In this document: positions 13,598 through 24,469 of the stretch, one piece after another
How positions within the stretch are numbered: the stretch's first letter is position 1
Layout of the letters: each line of letters starts with the position of its first letter
DNA from: Batkoa obscura
Taxonomy: Eukaryota; Entomophthoromycota; Entomophthoromycetes; Entomophthorales; Batkoaceae
Direction: 5' to 3'
Assembly (NCBI GenBank): GCA_030770535.1
Contig: JASVEC010000040.1
Coordinates: 62,001-126,000, forward strand
Length of the DNA stretch: 64,000 nt
Notes under the pieces: model-generated
Seen by the model: the letters and a program-made list of their open reading frames with translations, nothing else
What the model was told of the DNA's origin: nothing
Databases searched by the model: none
Made by a program: the position numbers and the translations under genes

Positions 13598-14555
13598 TTT
13601 TGAATTTTCTTTAATTGATTAAAAAAAGTACATTTGCTTTTTTAGATTTAATCATTTTTTGAAATTATTAGATTTTATAAAGATTCTGATTTTATATTAA
13701 TAACTGCGATTTTTAGCTAAAAAATAGAGTTGTTATTGGTTGCAACGGTATGTAGTCTTATAATGAGAAAAAACATTAGCATTAAAAATATTTTGGCATT
13801 ACTATTATATACTCTTACCAGTTTTTAAAGTTATAAATTGTTTCAGTCTATTGAGTTATTATAAAAGGTTCATATAATTTGTATAATAATTAAAAAGTTC
13901 ATTATTATTATTTTTAGTATATATAGTATTAATATGAATAGTAAACAATATTATGGTAAAAAACTATAAATTTAAATAATAAAAGATTATTGTTATTTAA
14001 TAAAAGTTAAAGTAGAATAAGCTATACTAATAATCAATAGGTGCCAATCTAAACTGTACTGGTTTAGGTACACTTTTTGAATGATTTTTTTGATTAATAA
14101 AAATGCGTTTTGTGACTGTAATTAAATACTTAAATAGAAAAAAGGCAAACAATTTTTATGACACTCTTTATTGCTAGTTTTTATTTTGTTTCTTTCAAAT
14201 TACTTAGATAAAGCCATCACAATTTAAAATGCTACGTGTCTCAATTTATATTATTTCCAACGTCAGAGTCTCAGTTACCCTGTTAAATAAAAACATAGTA
14301 ATGCTATTTCAAGTTCAAGTTTTCTCTTTATTTTAATAGTAATGTATTTGAATTTGCTGCCTTATGCTGTAGCAATGACAGATTAAAAAGTGTACCAAAA
14401 CTGGTACAGTTGAGCATATAACATCCATTAAAATAAATAAATAAATAAATAATCTGATATGCTAAAAATACATTTTTATTAAATAATTTAGAAAAATAAT
14501 TAAAAATATGTGTTAATCAATAGTACTAATACTCAACAAGAGCTCAGAATCAACG
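13598..14555. other. Intergenic gap with a 360-bp inverted-repeat element
   Basis: Gap upstream of TFB2. Apart from the inverted-repeat element at 14052-14411 nothing was recognised. Confidence 0.6.
14052..14411. mobile_element. Non-autonomous DNA transposon-like element with ~27-bp TIRs
   Basis: Two ends form an inverted repeat: 14052-14078 reads AACTGTACTGGTTTAGGTAC then ACTTTTT, and 14386-14411 is its reverse complement with about three mismatches. The 300 bp between has no ORF. This is the structure of a MITE. The GTACACTTTTT inner part loosely recalls Tc1/mariner-type ends, but no clear TA or longer target duplication is visible. It is unrelated to the ~105-bp family and no second copy was seen in the window. 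Confidence 0.6.
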
Positions 14556-15595
14556 TTATGTTACTATTTTCTCCTTATTATTAAATATAATTGAGTTGAT
14601 TTGAGATCTACGCTTTGATGCCCTTTTCTGGAATGAAGCTGCATTGATTTTATTACTTTCTTTGACTGGTATTTTAATTATTTTATCAGGATTGTCCAAA
14701 TCTCTTACTTCGAAATGGTCAGCCATAAATGTTATCCTTTTATTTTTTATTTTATTAGTTTCTTTCATTTGAGCATCATTTTTGCTTAAACTTTCATCAT
14801 GAACTAACAGTGGATTTAATTCTTCGGATAACTTATCTATTGTACCTGGAACCAATATTTGTCGAAACAAATAATGATCGGGTATCTCAATAATATTGTT
14901 TAATTCAGGTGGCAACATTATGTTGTTCTTTTTGTAATATTTTATAATAGCACTTTCAATATTAAATTTTTGTTCCTTTTCAGGCTCAAAGATATCCTTA
15001 ATAGATTCAGCTGTTGTTAAAACTTGATTCCATAAATTTGAGAAGGAATTTACGTTTTCTTTATCATTTCCTTTACCTTTTTTTTCATCGGTTGCTTTTA
15101 ACTTTATTTTATCTTTGCTTAAATCTATCGATTTGTTTATCCTATCATTATTACTTTTACATTTATGTTTCATAATATCACCAAAGATTACTTCCGAACA
15201 ATCTGAGCACTTTAAGCCTATTTGATTAATATCCATTTCTTTATGTTCGCATATATGTAAATGCGGTAAACCTGATATCAACTGTAGGCAGTCTTTACAC
15301 TTTACTGGCATAGAGGAAAATCTATTATGAATGCTAGTCTTACGCCGGTTTTCTCTACAGCTATGTCTATCAACAAATTTCCCTGTTCTTCTACCACAAT
15401 CTTTACAAATTACGCCGAGTTTCTCTTCCTCTTTTAATTGTTCTTTTTTTATCTCATTTGGTATTTTAACTTCATTATTGACTTTAGTTGCATCTTCTTT
15501 GCTTATAACTTCTTTGTTTGATGAAGAGATTCATTCAGAATAGTTTCTTTTAACTTTGATTCTATATCTTGTAACAACTCTGTAAAAAAGGACAT
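14556..15595 (-). CDS. Hypothetical protein with three C-X2-C-X10-H-X-C motifs
   Basis: Not recognised. The long frame encodes a charged segment (EVKIPNEIKKEQLKEEEKLG) and then three evenly built zinc-ligand sets: CKDCGRRTGKFVDRHSC, CKDCLQLISGLPHLHIC and CSDCSEVIFGDIMKHKC. A Lys-rich linker follows, then a conserved-looking C-terminal part (IIKYYKKNNIMLPPEL, YLFRQILVPGTIDKL, KRITFMADHFEVRDL) and a basic tail (FQKRASKRRSQIN). The only good start, MSFFTELLQDIESKLKET at 15595, is one base out of frame with the rest; the break lies near 15510-15530 in an A-rich stretch. It may be a one-base sequence error or an unrecognised intron. The motif spacing suggests a structural zinc protein that binds protein or nucleic acid. 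Confidence 0.6.
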
Positions 15596-16718
15596 AACTT
15601 GTATAAAAAGCAATAAAAATAAATAAATTAAAATGATAGAACCATGAGTTAGGCTTATTTATATGTCATAGCGCTTATTAACTAAAGTAATTCTTATTTA
15701 TAAATAAGATGTTTCTATTAAAAGAAATAACATTTCTACAAGCCAATCAAACCTACTTTTATTTCTTCTTGTAATATTAGGTTATTTATTATAGTGTCAT
15801 AGTTTTTGAATTAAAGAACAGATTATACTGTTGTTTGAGATTATAGCAGATTTAATCAAAAGCAATTTATTAAATTTTCGAATTTTATTTCCTAAAATAG
15901 ACTAAAGTTCTCTCCAATTTGCTTAAAATTTTTAAATTATTTTCTATGTAGCCTTATAAAGTGGTCAGAAATATTATTATATTATTTAACAAAATATATA
16001 CTTTCTGATATTTAGAATACTTTTGCATATTTCGAAGGTTTTTTGGGCACATTATCATCTTCCTCTTATTATGAAAGGCGTGAACTTAATATATAACTAA
16101 TCTCTGATTAATATTTTAAAAAAATCCATAATATATTTTTAATATTAGTTCATCATTTGCTTTAATTTTCAAAGCTTCAATAAAACACCGATATTTATTC
16201 ATAGCATAACTATTTCATACTTAGCATTTAATCAATATATTGATTAAATTGATTTTATTGCTTAGATAATATCAATTACAGTGATGGTTTTCAAAGTATG
16301 AGGATGTGTTTTTGTGTTTAAGAATTTTACTAACAAATTTTCCACGCAAATAGCGCTTAAAAAATGGAAAAATAATGAAGTCAAAAAAAACACTCCTGTA
16401 TGGTAATTTATATTCTAATAAATTTGCACTATTTTTAAATAAAAATGTAGTATTTTTAGATTTTAAAAATTATGACAATAATAAAACTGCTTTTTATCTG
16501 TTTATTTAGAAATCAATAAGCTTTAATATCAAACATATTAAAAAACCAACTTGGCCTAAGTATTCTAGTCTACTTATCTGTCTTTCAATATATAATGAAT
16601 GCAGCGTAACCATTTATGAAACATAAAGACTTGGAAAGCTTTATTATTTTTAATATACTTGTAAAAATTATCACTTAATAAGAGCATTTAGAAATCCAAG
16701 GATTTATTATTAAACATT
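15596..16718. other. Intergenic gap with one MITE copy
   Basis: About 1.1 kb AT-rich. It contains a MITE copy at 16297-16401; no gene was seen. Confidence 0.55.
16297..16401 (+). mobile_element. MITE-like repeat copy 3
   Basis: Near-consensus copy: TATGAGGATGTGTTTTTGTG start, AATAGCGCTTAAAAAATGG core, and AAAAAAAACACTCCTGTAT end. Confidence 0.88.
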
Positions 16719-17134
16719 TTAACAAACACAAACACATCCATCACAACCACCTCCTCCATCACAACCACCCCCTCCATCACAGCAACTACCTCCTCCATCA
16801 TAGCAACCACCTCCTCCATCACAACCACCTCCTCCATCACAGCCATCTCCTCCATCACAGCAACCACTATCACCACAGCAGTCATCATTATCAGTAGGAG
16901 TATAAGGGTTATAAAAGAAAACACAACAGGTAGTATCGATAGTATTGACTAAATGACCATCTTTATTGCTGGGTCCAGATTTTCTTGTTCAGAATTCATT
17001 TTAAGAGAGCTTGGTTGATTTTTTATGATTGTGTTGCTTGAATTTATATCCAAATTAGTCCTTTTTATTTCGTCCGATTGGGCTTCTTCAACTTCATTAA
17101 CATTGTTATCAGAGTTTAAACCCTTTTCTATCAT
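16719..17134 (-). CDS. Small Cys/Gly/Asp-repeat protein
   Basis: Not recognised as a named family. The N-terminal part from the ATG at 17134 is acidic and polar (MIEKGLNSDNNVNEVEEAQS). The C-terminal part, one base out of frame with it, reads KDGHLVNTIDTTCCVFFYN, then CC-rich DNDDCCGDSGCCDGGDG and about six repeats of C-D-G-G-G-G, ending CDGCVCVC. The DNA is a degenerate 18-24 bp tandem repeat of GATGGAGGAGGTGGTTGT. Such Cys/Gly-rich ends could be palmitoylated at a membrane or bind metal; this is inference. Adding one A near 16958-16966 would make one continuous frame; an unusual ~180-nt intron from the fourth codon is the alternative. Confidence 0.55.
16738..16885 (-). repeat. Tandem repeat coding (CDGGGG)n
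   Basis: Degenerate tandem repeat with an 18-bp base unit, GC-richer than its surroundings. It codes for the Cys-Asp-Gly repeats of the gene above. Confidence 0.8.
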
Positions 17135-18067
17135 TTATTAAAAAGTTTGTTCTTTTATTTATTAAACTACGTTAGTATCTGTCCACCTATATATATTGTT
17201 TTCCACATATCATTAGAAGTATTATTATTGCTATTAACTAAAAAAAACTAACATAATGAGCTAAATTTAAATATGACAATATGGTCATAAATATTTAAAT
17301 TTTACAATTTTTATCAAATTTAGCCGCTATATTTATAATTTATGGAAACAAATTTGATCTATTTTTAAATATTTTATAATAGTTTAACTAGTTATTATTT
17401 CCTTTTTGTTCTAAATTAAAATACAACAACAAATTTAATCAATTTAATAAAAGATACGTATAAAACACATGTCAAAACAGATTAAAAATAACTTCAAATA
17501 GCAAATTCTTAAAATAAAACAACATGGGAATGTTTTTTTTGACTTCATTATTTTTCCATTTTTTAAGCGCTATTTGCGAAAATTTGTTAGTAAAATTCTT
17601 AAACACAAAAATACATCCCATATGATTATAATTTACAAATAGTATAACAAGATTTATAGCAACTATAGTTATCAAAAAAGACGCTTTTCGAAAACACAAT
17701 AAAAAATTATGATCAAATAATGCAAAAATACATATACTCATTAGATTATTGTATAGTTATATTATTGTCTGATTTTGCTTTTAATATTTTAGTTAGATTT
17801 CTAGAACTATAAACTTTTATAATTTTGTAAAAATAAATGTAACTTTAATTTTTATGAGTTTCAAAAATTAATTTTTTATCTGACATATATACATCTAAGA
17901 TGTTTAAAAGTAAATAATATATTGATTTTTTGTTTTCTTTATTTTCTTTACAAAATTATATTACTATTTTTAGAAGTAGGATTGTTCTTAGAGCAATATC
18001 CCATAAATTAACAAAATCATTAAGTCCGAAATTAAATTATAAAAATATTAGTTATTAATTTAATAAA
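17135..18067. other. Intergenic gap between divergent genes, with one MITE
   Basis: About 930 bp between the Cys-rich gene and MRT4, which are transcribed away from each other. It holds the MITE copy at 17523-17623. Promoters of both genes must lie here. Confidence 0.55.
17523..17623 (-). mobile_element. MITE-like repeat copy 4
   Basis: Inverse orientation: CATGGGAATGTTTTTTTTGA start, TTTTTTAAGCGCTATTTG core, and AAAAATACATCCCATATG end. Confidence 0.88.
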
Positions 18068-18879
18068 ATGCCAAAATCAAGACGTTCCAAAGTTGGTAAG
18101 TAAACAGTTAGAAGATGAAATATAATAGCTAACTTGTAGTGAATAGTTTCATTGACCCAAGTCAAACCTGGAACAAGAAAAGACAAAGAAGAGCTTATTG
18201 AAGTCGTAATATTTTTTTAAAATAGTAATGATTTGTATTAAAGTTTTAACTAGATTGAAGAATGTATCAATAATTATTCTTATATTTATATTTTCAAAGT
18301 TGAGAATATGCGTAACAGTTACTTGAAAGAAGTTCGTGAAGCCTTAAAACCTGGTCGTATATTTTTAGGAAAAAATAAAATTATGCAAAAAGCTTTAGGA
18401 CAAACTGAGAGTGATGCTAAGAAATTAAACTTGGATAAATTTTCAAAGGTATTGCTCTATTTAATAGATATTAAACTTTATTTAACAAAAACTAGTTACT
18501 TGAAGGTGAATGTGGATTATTATTTACTGAAGCTAAACCAGAAGAGATCACTGCTTATTTTAAAGAATTTAGAAAAGCTGATTATGCTCGTCATGGCTTT
18601 ATTGCTGATAAAGAAGTCAAATTACCAGCTGGTATATTATACCGTGGAGATGATACATTTCCACATAACATGGAGCCCCTTTTACGTGGATTAGGCTTAA
18701 ATACCCATATTGAACGTGGTAATGTGTGTATTTCAAATGAACATACAATTTGTAAGCCTGGAGATAAGCTTACTGTACAACAAGCTGATTTACTTAAACA
18801 TTTTTATCACCAATTTGCCGAGTTTCATATCGTTCCTCAATATTATTACCATGAAGGAGCTGTTACTAAAATTGAATAG
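18068..18879 (+). CDS. MRT4: Ribosome assembly factor Mrt4
   Basis: Nucleolar paralogue of ribosomal P0 (uL10) that holds the P-stalk site on pre-60S particles before P0 replaces it. About 215 residues in four exons. The start MPKSRRSKVVSLTQVKPGT matches Mrt4 N termini. Next come KDKEELIEVIEECI, the rRNA-binding segment MRNSYLKEVREALKPGRIFLGKNKIMQKALG, LLEGECGLLFTEAKPEEI, YFKEFRKADYARHGFIADKEVKLPAG and PHNMEPLLRGLGLNTHIERG. It lacks the acidic C-terminal P0 tail, as expected for Mrt4. All introns are 45-75 nt with regular splice sites. It converges on IMP1. Confidence 0.95.
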
Positions 18880-19137
18880 AGATAATATGACTTTATAAGT
18901 GATATCAAAATACAGTATAGAAGTATACTTTTAATTCGTTGAACAATCTTTTCCATAAAATATAAAGCATATTTATAGATTTTTAAAATAAAATAATGAA
19001 TTTATAGTACTAATTAATTATTTGAAGTATTTTTATGTATATTTATAAAGTAATTTAAAATAAATTTGTAAACTAACTCTAAATTATTTTCGCTTACTCT
19101 TTACTTGAACTTTTATTTTACTATGGTTCTACTCCCA

Positions 19138-19828
19138 TTAAATATCCAAATCCACTTCTCTCAAATTTTCCTTTATCCTTTGATCTTCTGGTGCTTCCAT
19201 CAATTCATCGATATTACATCTAAAATCAGTAAATACTGGAAACGCACGAATAAAACTTTAGCTTTAATCAAACCCATTGGCAATGGCCCATAGACTCTAG
19301 AATCGGTAGAATTGGTGCCATTATCTCCTTGTACCCAAACTCTGCCTTTTGGTAACTTTATGGATATTATTAATTTTGATGAAAATAATAATGCTTAATT
19401 TACTTTTAAATATTCCCTATACTCTGGTGGCGAAGTTGGATTTATACATATTGTATTACCAGGCTATTTATATTTTTATATTATTAAAATTTAAACTGCA
19501 TTTATGATATTACATACCATCCCTATTATTCTTTTACATGCAGTAATATGTGGATCAGCAGGGGAGGTGAACACAATCAAATCTCCAATGCTCAGTTTTT
19601 GTATTCTTGGGCTAATTTTATCTAATAAAAGGTAGTCACCATAAATGTTTAAGGTTGGTAACATTGATGGACCATAACACTAATTTTTAATTATTATTAT
19701 TATAAAACGATAGTGATTACCTCTCCTAGTTCATAAAAATTTGAATTGTAAATATGCGCAAAACAACCAATTTGTATTATCTTTGGTACGTAATACTTTA
19801 TCAACCCAATACTTTTTCGAAATACCAT
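19138..19828 (-). CDS. IMP1: Mitochondrial inner membrane peptidase subunit Imp1
   Basis: Type I signal peptidase of the mitochondrial inner membrane that removes sorting signals from intermembrane-space proteins. A short N-terminal hydrophobic region ([20 protein letters not shown]) precedes the Ser nucleophile in [11 protein letters not shown]. The general-base Lys is in [11 protein letters not shown]. Box E is [29 protein letters not shown] and the S/K spacing fit Imp1 better than Imp2. Three introns of normal size are clear. After KVLFVRF the frame stops soon (MN, stop at 19200), but the next frame continues [20 protein letters not shown] to a stop at 19138. A 17-nt intron at 19220-19236, with proper GT and AG ends, or one missing base, would join them. 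Confidence 0.88.
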
Positions 19829-19948
19829 TACTAACTTTGTTTCGTATTTTTATAACTAAATCTATTTTTTATTGCAAAATAAAATGCAAAAACTAGTTTA
19901 AATAGTCGAAATTTCAAACTTCAACTTGATTATCTTTATAGAAATAAA
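19829..19948. promoter_or_regulatory. Shared divergent promoter region, IMP1 / mL45-like
   Basis: Only 120 bp separate the ATGs of two divergently transcribed mitochondrial genes, so their promoters must overlap. No defined element was identified. Confidence 0.5.
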
Positions 19949-20861
19949 ATGAGTTATATTAGAAATACTAAAGGATTGTTGTTAAATGGCTATAGAAACA
20001 ATTTAAACAAAAGTTTGAACATTTTGAATATAAAAAATGTTGCATCATGTAATGCTATATTAAATAAGCAACCTACAAGCTTATTTTCTAGTGCTCCTAT
20101 TGCTTATGCACAACAACCTACACGTTTTATTGTACAAGACTTTGGGGTTTTTGGTAAATTCGATATTCTTTTAGCAAAACAAGTAACTAATTTTAAAGAC
20201 GATTATATCCCTATACCAAAAAATGAAAAGCCTTCATTGATGACACCAGAAGGTCGTAAACTTTTTTTGAAGAACATGAGATTTTCAATGGGAAATTTAT
20301 TTGGGTATGTATTAAATTCTACTTAGTAGTTTATGCCAAAAGTATTTGCTGAGGAAGCAGAGCTTCTATATAAAGCAATGAATGAAGCATATGCAAAGTA
20401 ACATACTATTATATTTATTAGATGATAACTAATTGTTATATTAGAGGTGATCTTGAAACTTTACAAGTAATTTCTACTCCAACTTATTTCCAAGTAAGCA
20501 TATGTTAGTTGCTATTTAAAAAACTTTTTTAATAATTAAATAGAAAATGAAATCAGAAATCAAAGGAAGAACAGGGAGATTTGAATGGAATTTAGAAAAG
20601 CGCATAGAAGATCCAAGGGTTATATCAGTAAGAGTAGGCCGTATCGCTGATGGATTAACTTTAAGCCAAGTAGTTGTTAAAATTAGCAACCAACAAAGTT
20701 TATCAGCATTTGATAAAAAGGGTAAAAAGGTAGGATCTCAAGAGCAAAATGTAGAAGAGTATGTAGTGTTTCAACGTATGATTTCTAGCCCTGATTCCAA
20801 CTGGCAGCTTTATGGTAAAGTTATACCAAAACCTTTAAATCAACTTCTGATCAAGAAATAA
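19949..20861 (+). CDS. Tim44-like / mL45 (Mba1-type) mitochondrial protein
   Basis: Protein with an N-terminal presequence (MSYIRNTKGLLLNGYRNN..., rich in Arg, Asn, Ser) and a Tim44/mL45 domain. Members bind the mitoribosome and help membrane insertion of mitochondrially made proteins. Visible parts are GRKLFLKNMRFSMGNLF, EAELLYKAMNEAYAKGDLET, WNLEKRIEDPRVISVRVGR, and a C-terminal strand set VEEYVVFQRMISSPDSNWQ followed by LYGKVIPKP. Two introns are ordinary. The join between GNLFGY and FMPKVFAEEA needs removal of 21 nt (20309-20329) that holds two in-frame stops; it has GT and AG ends but is unusually short. Assignment to mL45 versus Mba1 is not certain. Confidence 0.83.
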
Positions 20862-21044
20862 TTGAATAAACTTTTAAATGATTAGAATTTGAAAAATTAT
20901 CGTTTTATGACTATACTTTAGTTCATTGAAATAAAATTTAATAAATTGTTAAAATTGTCAAAATTGTTAAATAAAATAAAATAAAATAGACTAAGTTGTT
21001 GTATTTGTATGGTTATATTTTAGTTAAATTCCTAGTTGAATTAT

Positions 21045-21358
21045 TCAATCTTCATAACCGGAAGGAAAACTACGAGCATGTTTAGGAACTAATTAAAAAT
21101 TAAAAATTGGTTTTAAAGTAATGGTAATGTTTCTTTACGTGGATAAGATGTAGGAATATCAGCTGGCTTTTTATGACCTAATACATTGCGACGAAATGAT
21201 GGTACAGTAACAACTGCTATTGGACCTATTTTAACAAAGAAATGAGCTTGTTTTTATATTTTTATTCCCTTTAGTATTACCAACTGCTGCCAAAGCTAAT
21301 GATGTAAAGTAAACTGGATACTCTAAAGCGTAATATTTTATTACTCTACCAATACTCA
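21045..21358 (-). CDS. Complex I 9.5 kDa accessory subunit (NDUFA3-like)
   Basis: Small single-pass subunit of mitochondrial NADH:ubiquinone oxidoreductase. Three exons with two introns (about 56 and 50 nt) give roughly 70 residues: MSIGRVIKYYALEYPVYFTS, a membrane helix LALAAVGPIAVVTVP, then SFRRNVLGHKKPADIPTSYP and LPKHARSFPSGYED. The pattern of aromatic N terminus, one helix, PxxRR and a Pro-rich tail with xIPxxYP is that of fungal NADH-ubiquinone oxidoreductase 9.5 kDa subunits. The last exon boundary is less certain: reading through the second intron gives a different short C terminus. Confidence 0.82.
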
Positions 21359-22471
21359 TTTTTTATAAAAAATTAAATAAATCTAATCTTCAATTGAAAC
21401 TTAACTACTCATTAGTTAGTAGTTAAAATAAAAAAATGTATTTTGATTAGTTATAAAAATATCTATATTGACTATGATTGGTTATTAAACAATTCAGCTC
21501 GAAAATAACAACTATAATATTGAATAAAGAATAACTAAATTAAAAATATATTAAAAAATATAGTATTAGTATTACTTTTACTAGAACTACTGTTTTTATA
21601 CTAGACTTTAAAAATCCATAACTATTTTTGATTACAAAAATATAATAGAACTATACCTTGGCTATTAAATGTGTCAATATTAATGTATGTTTATTAGAAC
21701 TTAGATGTTGACCTCAGTTATTTTTCCAAAAAACCTAACTTATAGTTTAAAAGAGTACAGGGTCAAAATATTTTATTAGTTTCATATAGAAAAGAACACA
21801 ATGTAATGGGAAATGTATAAAAAAAATTGATGAAAAAACAATAAAAATAAGCTATATTAGTAAAGTATTATAATATGAGAAAAAACTATTTTTGATAAAT
21901 AAAAAAGGAAGAAAGAAACTACAATAATATTAGTATTGTGAAGCGTGATTGCATTTTGAACACTTTCTTTTATAGAGTAGCTCAAGTAGTGTTGTTGAAA
22001 ATATAAATATATACATACATTGTTTCAGTTAATGATGATTTCCTAAAAAACACCTTATATTCCGAAAATAATTTGAGAGCTGTTGTAATGAAGTGGGTAC
22101 ACTTAGGAGGGATAGTTCTAGAGCTATAAAATAAGGCAAGGTTGCATAGAGTTAACTTTTGACTCAGTAGAGTATAATTTTTTTGAATACTCAATAACTT
22201 TAGTGAATATGGAGGGATCAAGATATTCAGATGAGAGTTAATTGATTAAAATCATGTTAAATAAAAGATGAGTTTTAAAACAGTTGTGGATAATACAAAG
22301 AAAACTAACTAACTTTAATAGATATATTTATTTCTAGTTTTCACAGTTAGCTATTTCTAGTAAAATATTTGATGTTATAGGTTAATAATAAATTTTAAAA
22401 AGACCAGATTATTAATTTGACATAAGCACAAAGTGTACAATCTACCTTTTTATTTAAAAAGAATATATGCT
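21359..22471. other. Intergenic, no gene seen
   Basis: About 1.1 kb AT-rich sequence between two minus-strand genes. A 79-codon frame at 21982-22221 has no recognisable features and is not annotated. Confidence 0.55.
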
Positions 22472-23404
22472 TTAATTATCTTTTTTGCTATCTGCTAAAT
22501 ATTTTGATCTTTGTTTGATCATATATGTATATAACTGGATAAATCCTAATAAATGAATGAGTGATTATAGCTTAAAATATAACAGAGTATTTACCAAAGG
22601 GATAAAAGCACAAAATAGCGAGTAATGCGTAATATAATGGAAGAGAAATCTCTTTGATTACTAGGCGAGCTTGGTATGCAACTATCACTTCACTGCTAGC
22701 TCCAATAGGATAAAGTACATAGAAGAAAGTATATCTAATTAAAACAGTTGAATAGTTAGATCAAAAAAAAAATACAGTTTATATAACTACCTGCACCATT
22801 CAAGGACACCCGGAATATAGCCAATTAATCCAAAAAAGTAGTACAAATAACGGATGACTTCGTAATACACCACGCTAAAGTCATTGAAGTAAGTGCCCAG
22901 TGCTCAGTAACCTAACCATATTAATTGTTTTTTAATATCTTTATACAAGTCATTTACCTCTTTAATAGGGAAAAAATAAACGATGCCAACAGCTAATAAT
23001 AAGCGAGAGAATACTTGCATAATAGTAGTAAGTAATGGGGAGCGCACGAAACCTACTTTAGATTAGATCTTTGTCATTTTTACACTATTATAAATGTTTA
23101 CGGAATAAAGAATGGAAAATCTAAAGATAAATTAAATGAGATAAAAAGTAAGGAAATAATAAATTACTTCTAATATTGCTAAAGATTGTACAATAGGCAA
23201 ATCGACCGCTGCATTAGCGTAAGTTTTTTTGAAATCACCTTTATTCTTTATGAGTGAGTTAACGGTATTGAATAAAACAATCCCCCATAAAGTTGCGCAT
23301 ATTATATTATATGATATAAGGTAAAGCCTAATTAAGAAGTTTGGACCTCTTTTTACTTTTTTAATTTTACTTGATTGTGATCGCTTTTGTATTTTAGTAG
23401 CCAT
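22472..23404 (-). CDS. PHS1: Very-long-chain 3-hydroxyacyl-CoA dehydratase (PHS1/HACD)
   Basis: ER membrane enzyme that dehydrates 3-hydroxyacyl-CoA in the third step of fatty-acid elongation, feeding sphingolipid synthesis. A basic N terminus (MATKIQKRSQSSKIKKVKRG) is followed by about six membrane segments: YLISYNIICATLWGIVLFNTV, PIVQSLAILEVIYY, SPLLTTIMQVFSRLLL, HWALTSMTLAWCITEVIRY and so on. The catalytic Tyr and Glu lie in FFYVLYPIGASSEVIV, the family signature. The last exon encodes GFIQLYTYMIKQRSKYL and a Lys-rich end, the usual C-terminal pattern of the family. Several introns of about 50 nt with normal sites. Start and stop fit family length. Confidence 0.92.
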
Positions 23405-24469
23405 TCTTTGATTAAAAGATGAAATATACGTAGTTTTGATTTTTCGATTTTGTAATTATATTTTATCCAATAAAAATTTAACATTTTATATATTTGAATT
23501 TTAGATAACAAAAGTCCTTGATGACATTAGAAAATCGGAGTTTCTATTTTAGATTTATTTCCCTATCTACACTTTTAAAATGTTATGGATATGTGTATAT
23601 TAAAATATATATGTTCATGTACTTATTATAAATTCAAAATTGGAACAACTAGTCTGCATATAAGAGACTAATAGATAAAGAATAAATGTTCATGGCATAA
23701 TTTAACAAACATTCTTGTATTTATCATCTTCAGGAGTAAAAATTTTAGTGTCTAAATAAAATAAATTTGAAATATTATCATATGGGGATGTATTTTTGTG
23801 TCTAAGAATTTTACTGACAAATTTTCTGCTTAAATAGTGCTTAAAAAATGGAAAAATAATGAAGTCAAAAAAAACACTCCCATATTTAAGTTTACAATTT
23901 ATTTTTTTCTAATAATTATTGTAAGTCAGTATTAAAAGTTTGTTAAATTGGAGATTAGAAATATTATGCTCACTAATAATGAAAACATAAAAAAATGACT
24001 TTGAAGTAAAAATCTTCTGTCTTCTAAAATGATTTTTGTTGTGGTACGTTTTATCACAGTATTAGACAAACTATTAAGCTTCAGTATAATTTATATCGTT
24101 ATTAGCACATTAAAAATAATTAGATCAACAGTATATTCATATACTTATATAATAAAAAATTTTAATAGAAAATCTCCAAAGCTTTTACTATTTTTTCTAA
24201 TATTAATATTTCTTTATCAAAAAGAGTCATATATACAAGCACATTTTATAGAGAAATATAGTGAATGATATGATTATTTCTAGATCATGATAGATATTCA
24301 GTGTATATTTTGTAGCTAATTTATTAAATAGTAGATATAGTTATATTAACATTTAGTATATTTTTGATGTTCTTTAATTATAATGTTAGTTAATTGGTGC
24401 AAACTAAATTTATAGATTTAAAATTCAAAACGTAATTCAAAAAATCAACTTTTAATTCAATTAAAAACA
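23405..24469. other. Intergenic gap between divergent genes, with one MITE
   Basis: About 1 kb between PHS1 and CNB1. It holds the MITE at 23781-23884. A 79-codon hydrophobic frame at 24029 is AT-rich background and is not annotated. Confidence 0.55.
23781..23884 (+). mobile_element. MITE-like repeat copy 5
   Basis: Near-consensus copy starting TATGGGGATGTATTTTTGTG and ending AAAAAAAACACTCCCATAT. Confidence 0.9.

Noticed and set aside
16688-16924. Minus-strand frame of Val/Met/Glu repeats
   Set aside because: Another frame of the tandem repeat; the Cys/Gly/Asp frame ends properly, joins the upstream acidic part and is far more biased toward meaningful residues.
17472-17741. 89-codon minus-strand frame
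   Set aside because: It runs through a MITE copy; similar chance frames appear in other copies.
21982-22221. 79-codon minus-strand frame
   Set aside because: No recognisable motif; intergenic background.
24029-24268. 79-codon hydrophobic plus-strand frame
   Set aside because: AT-rich Ile/Leu/Tyr composition, no domain, no supporting exons nearby.
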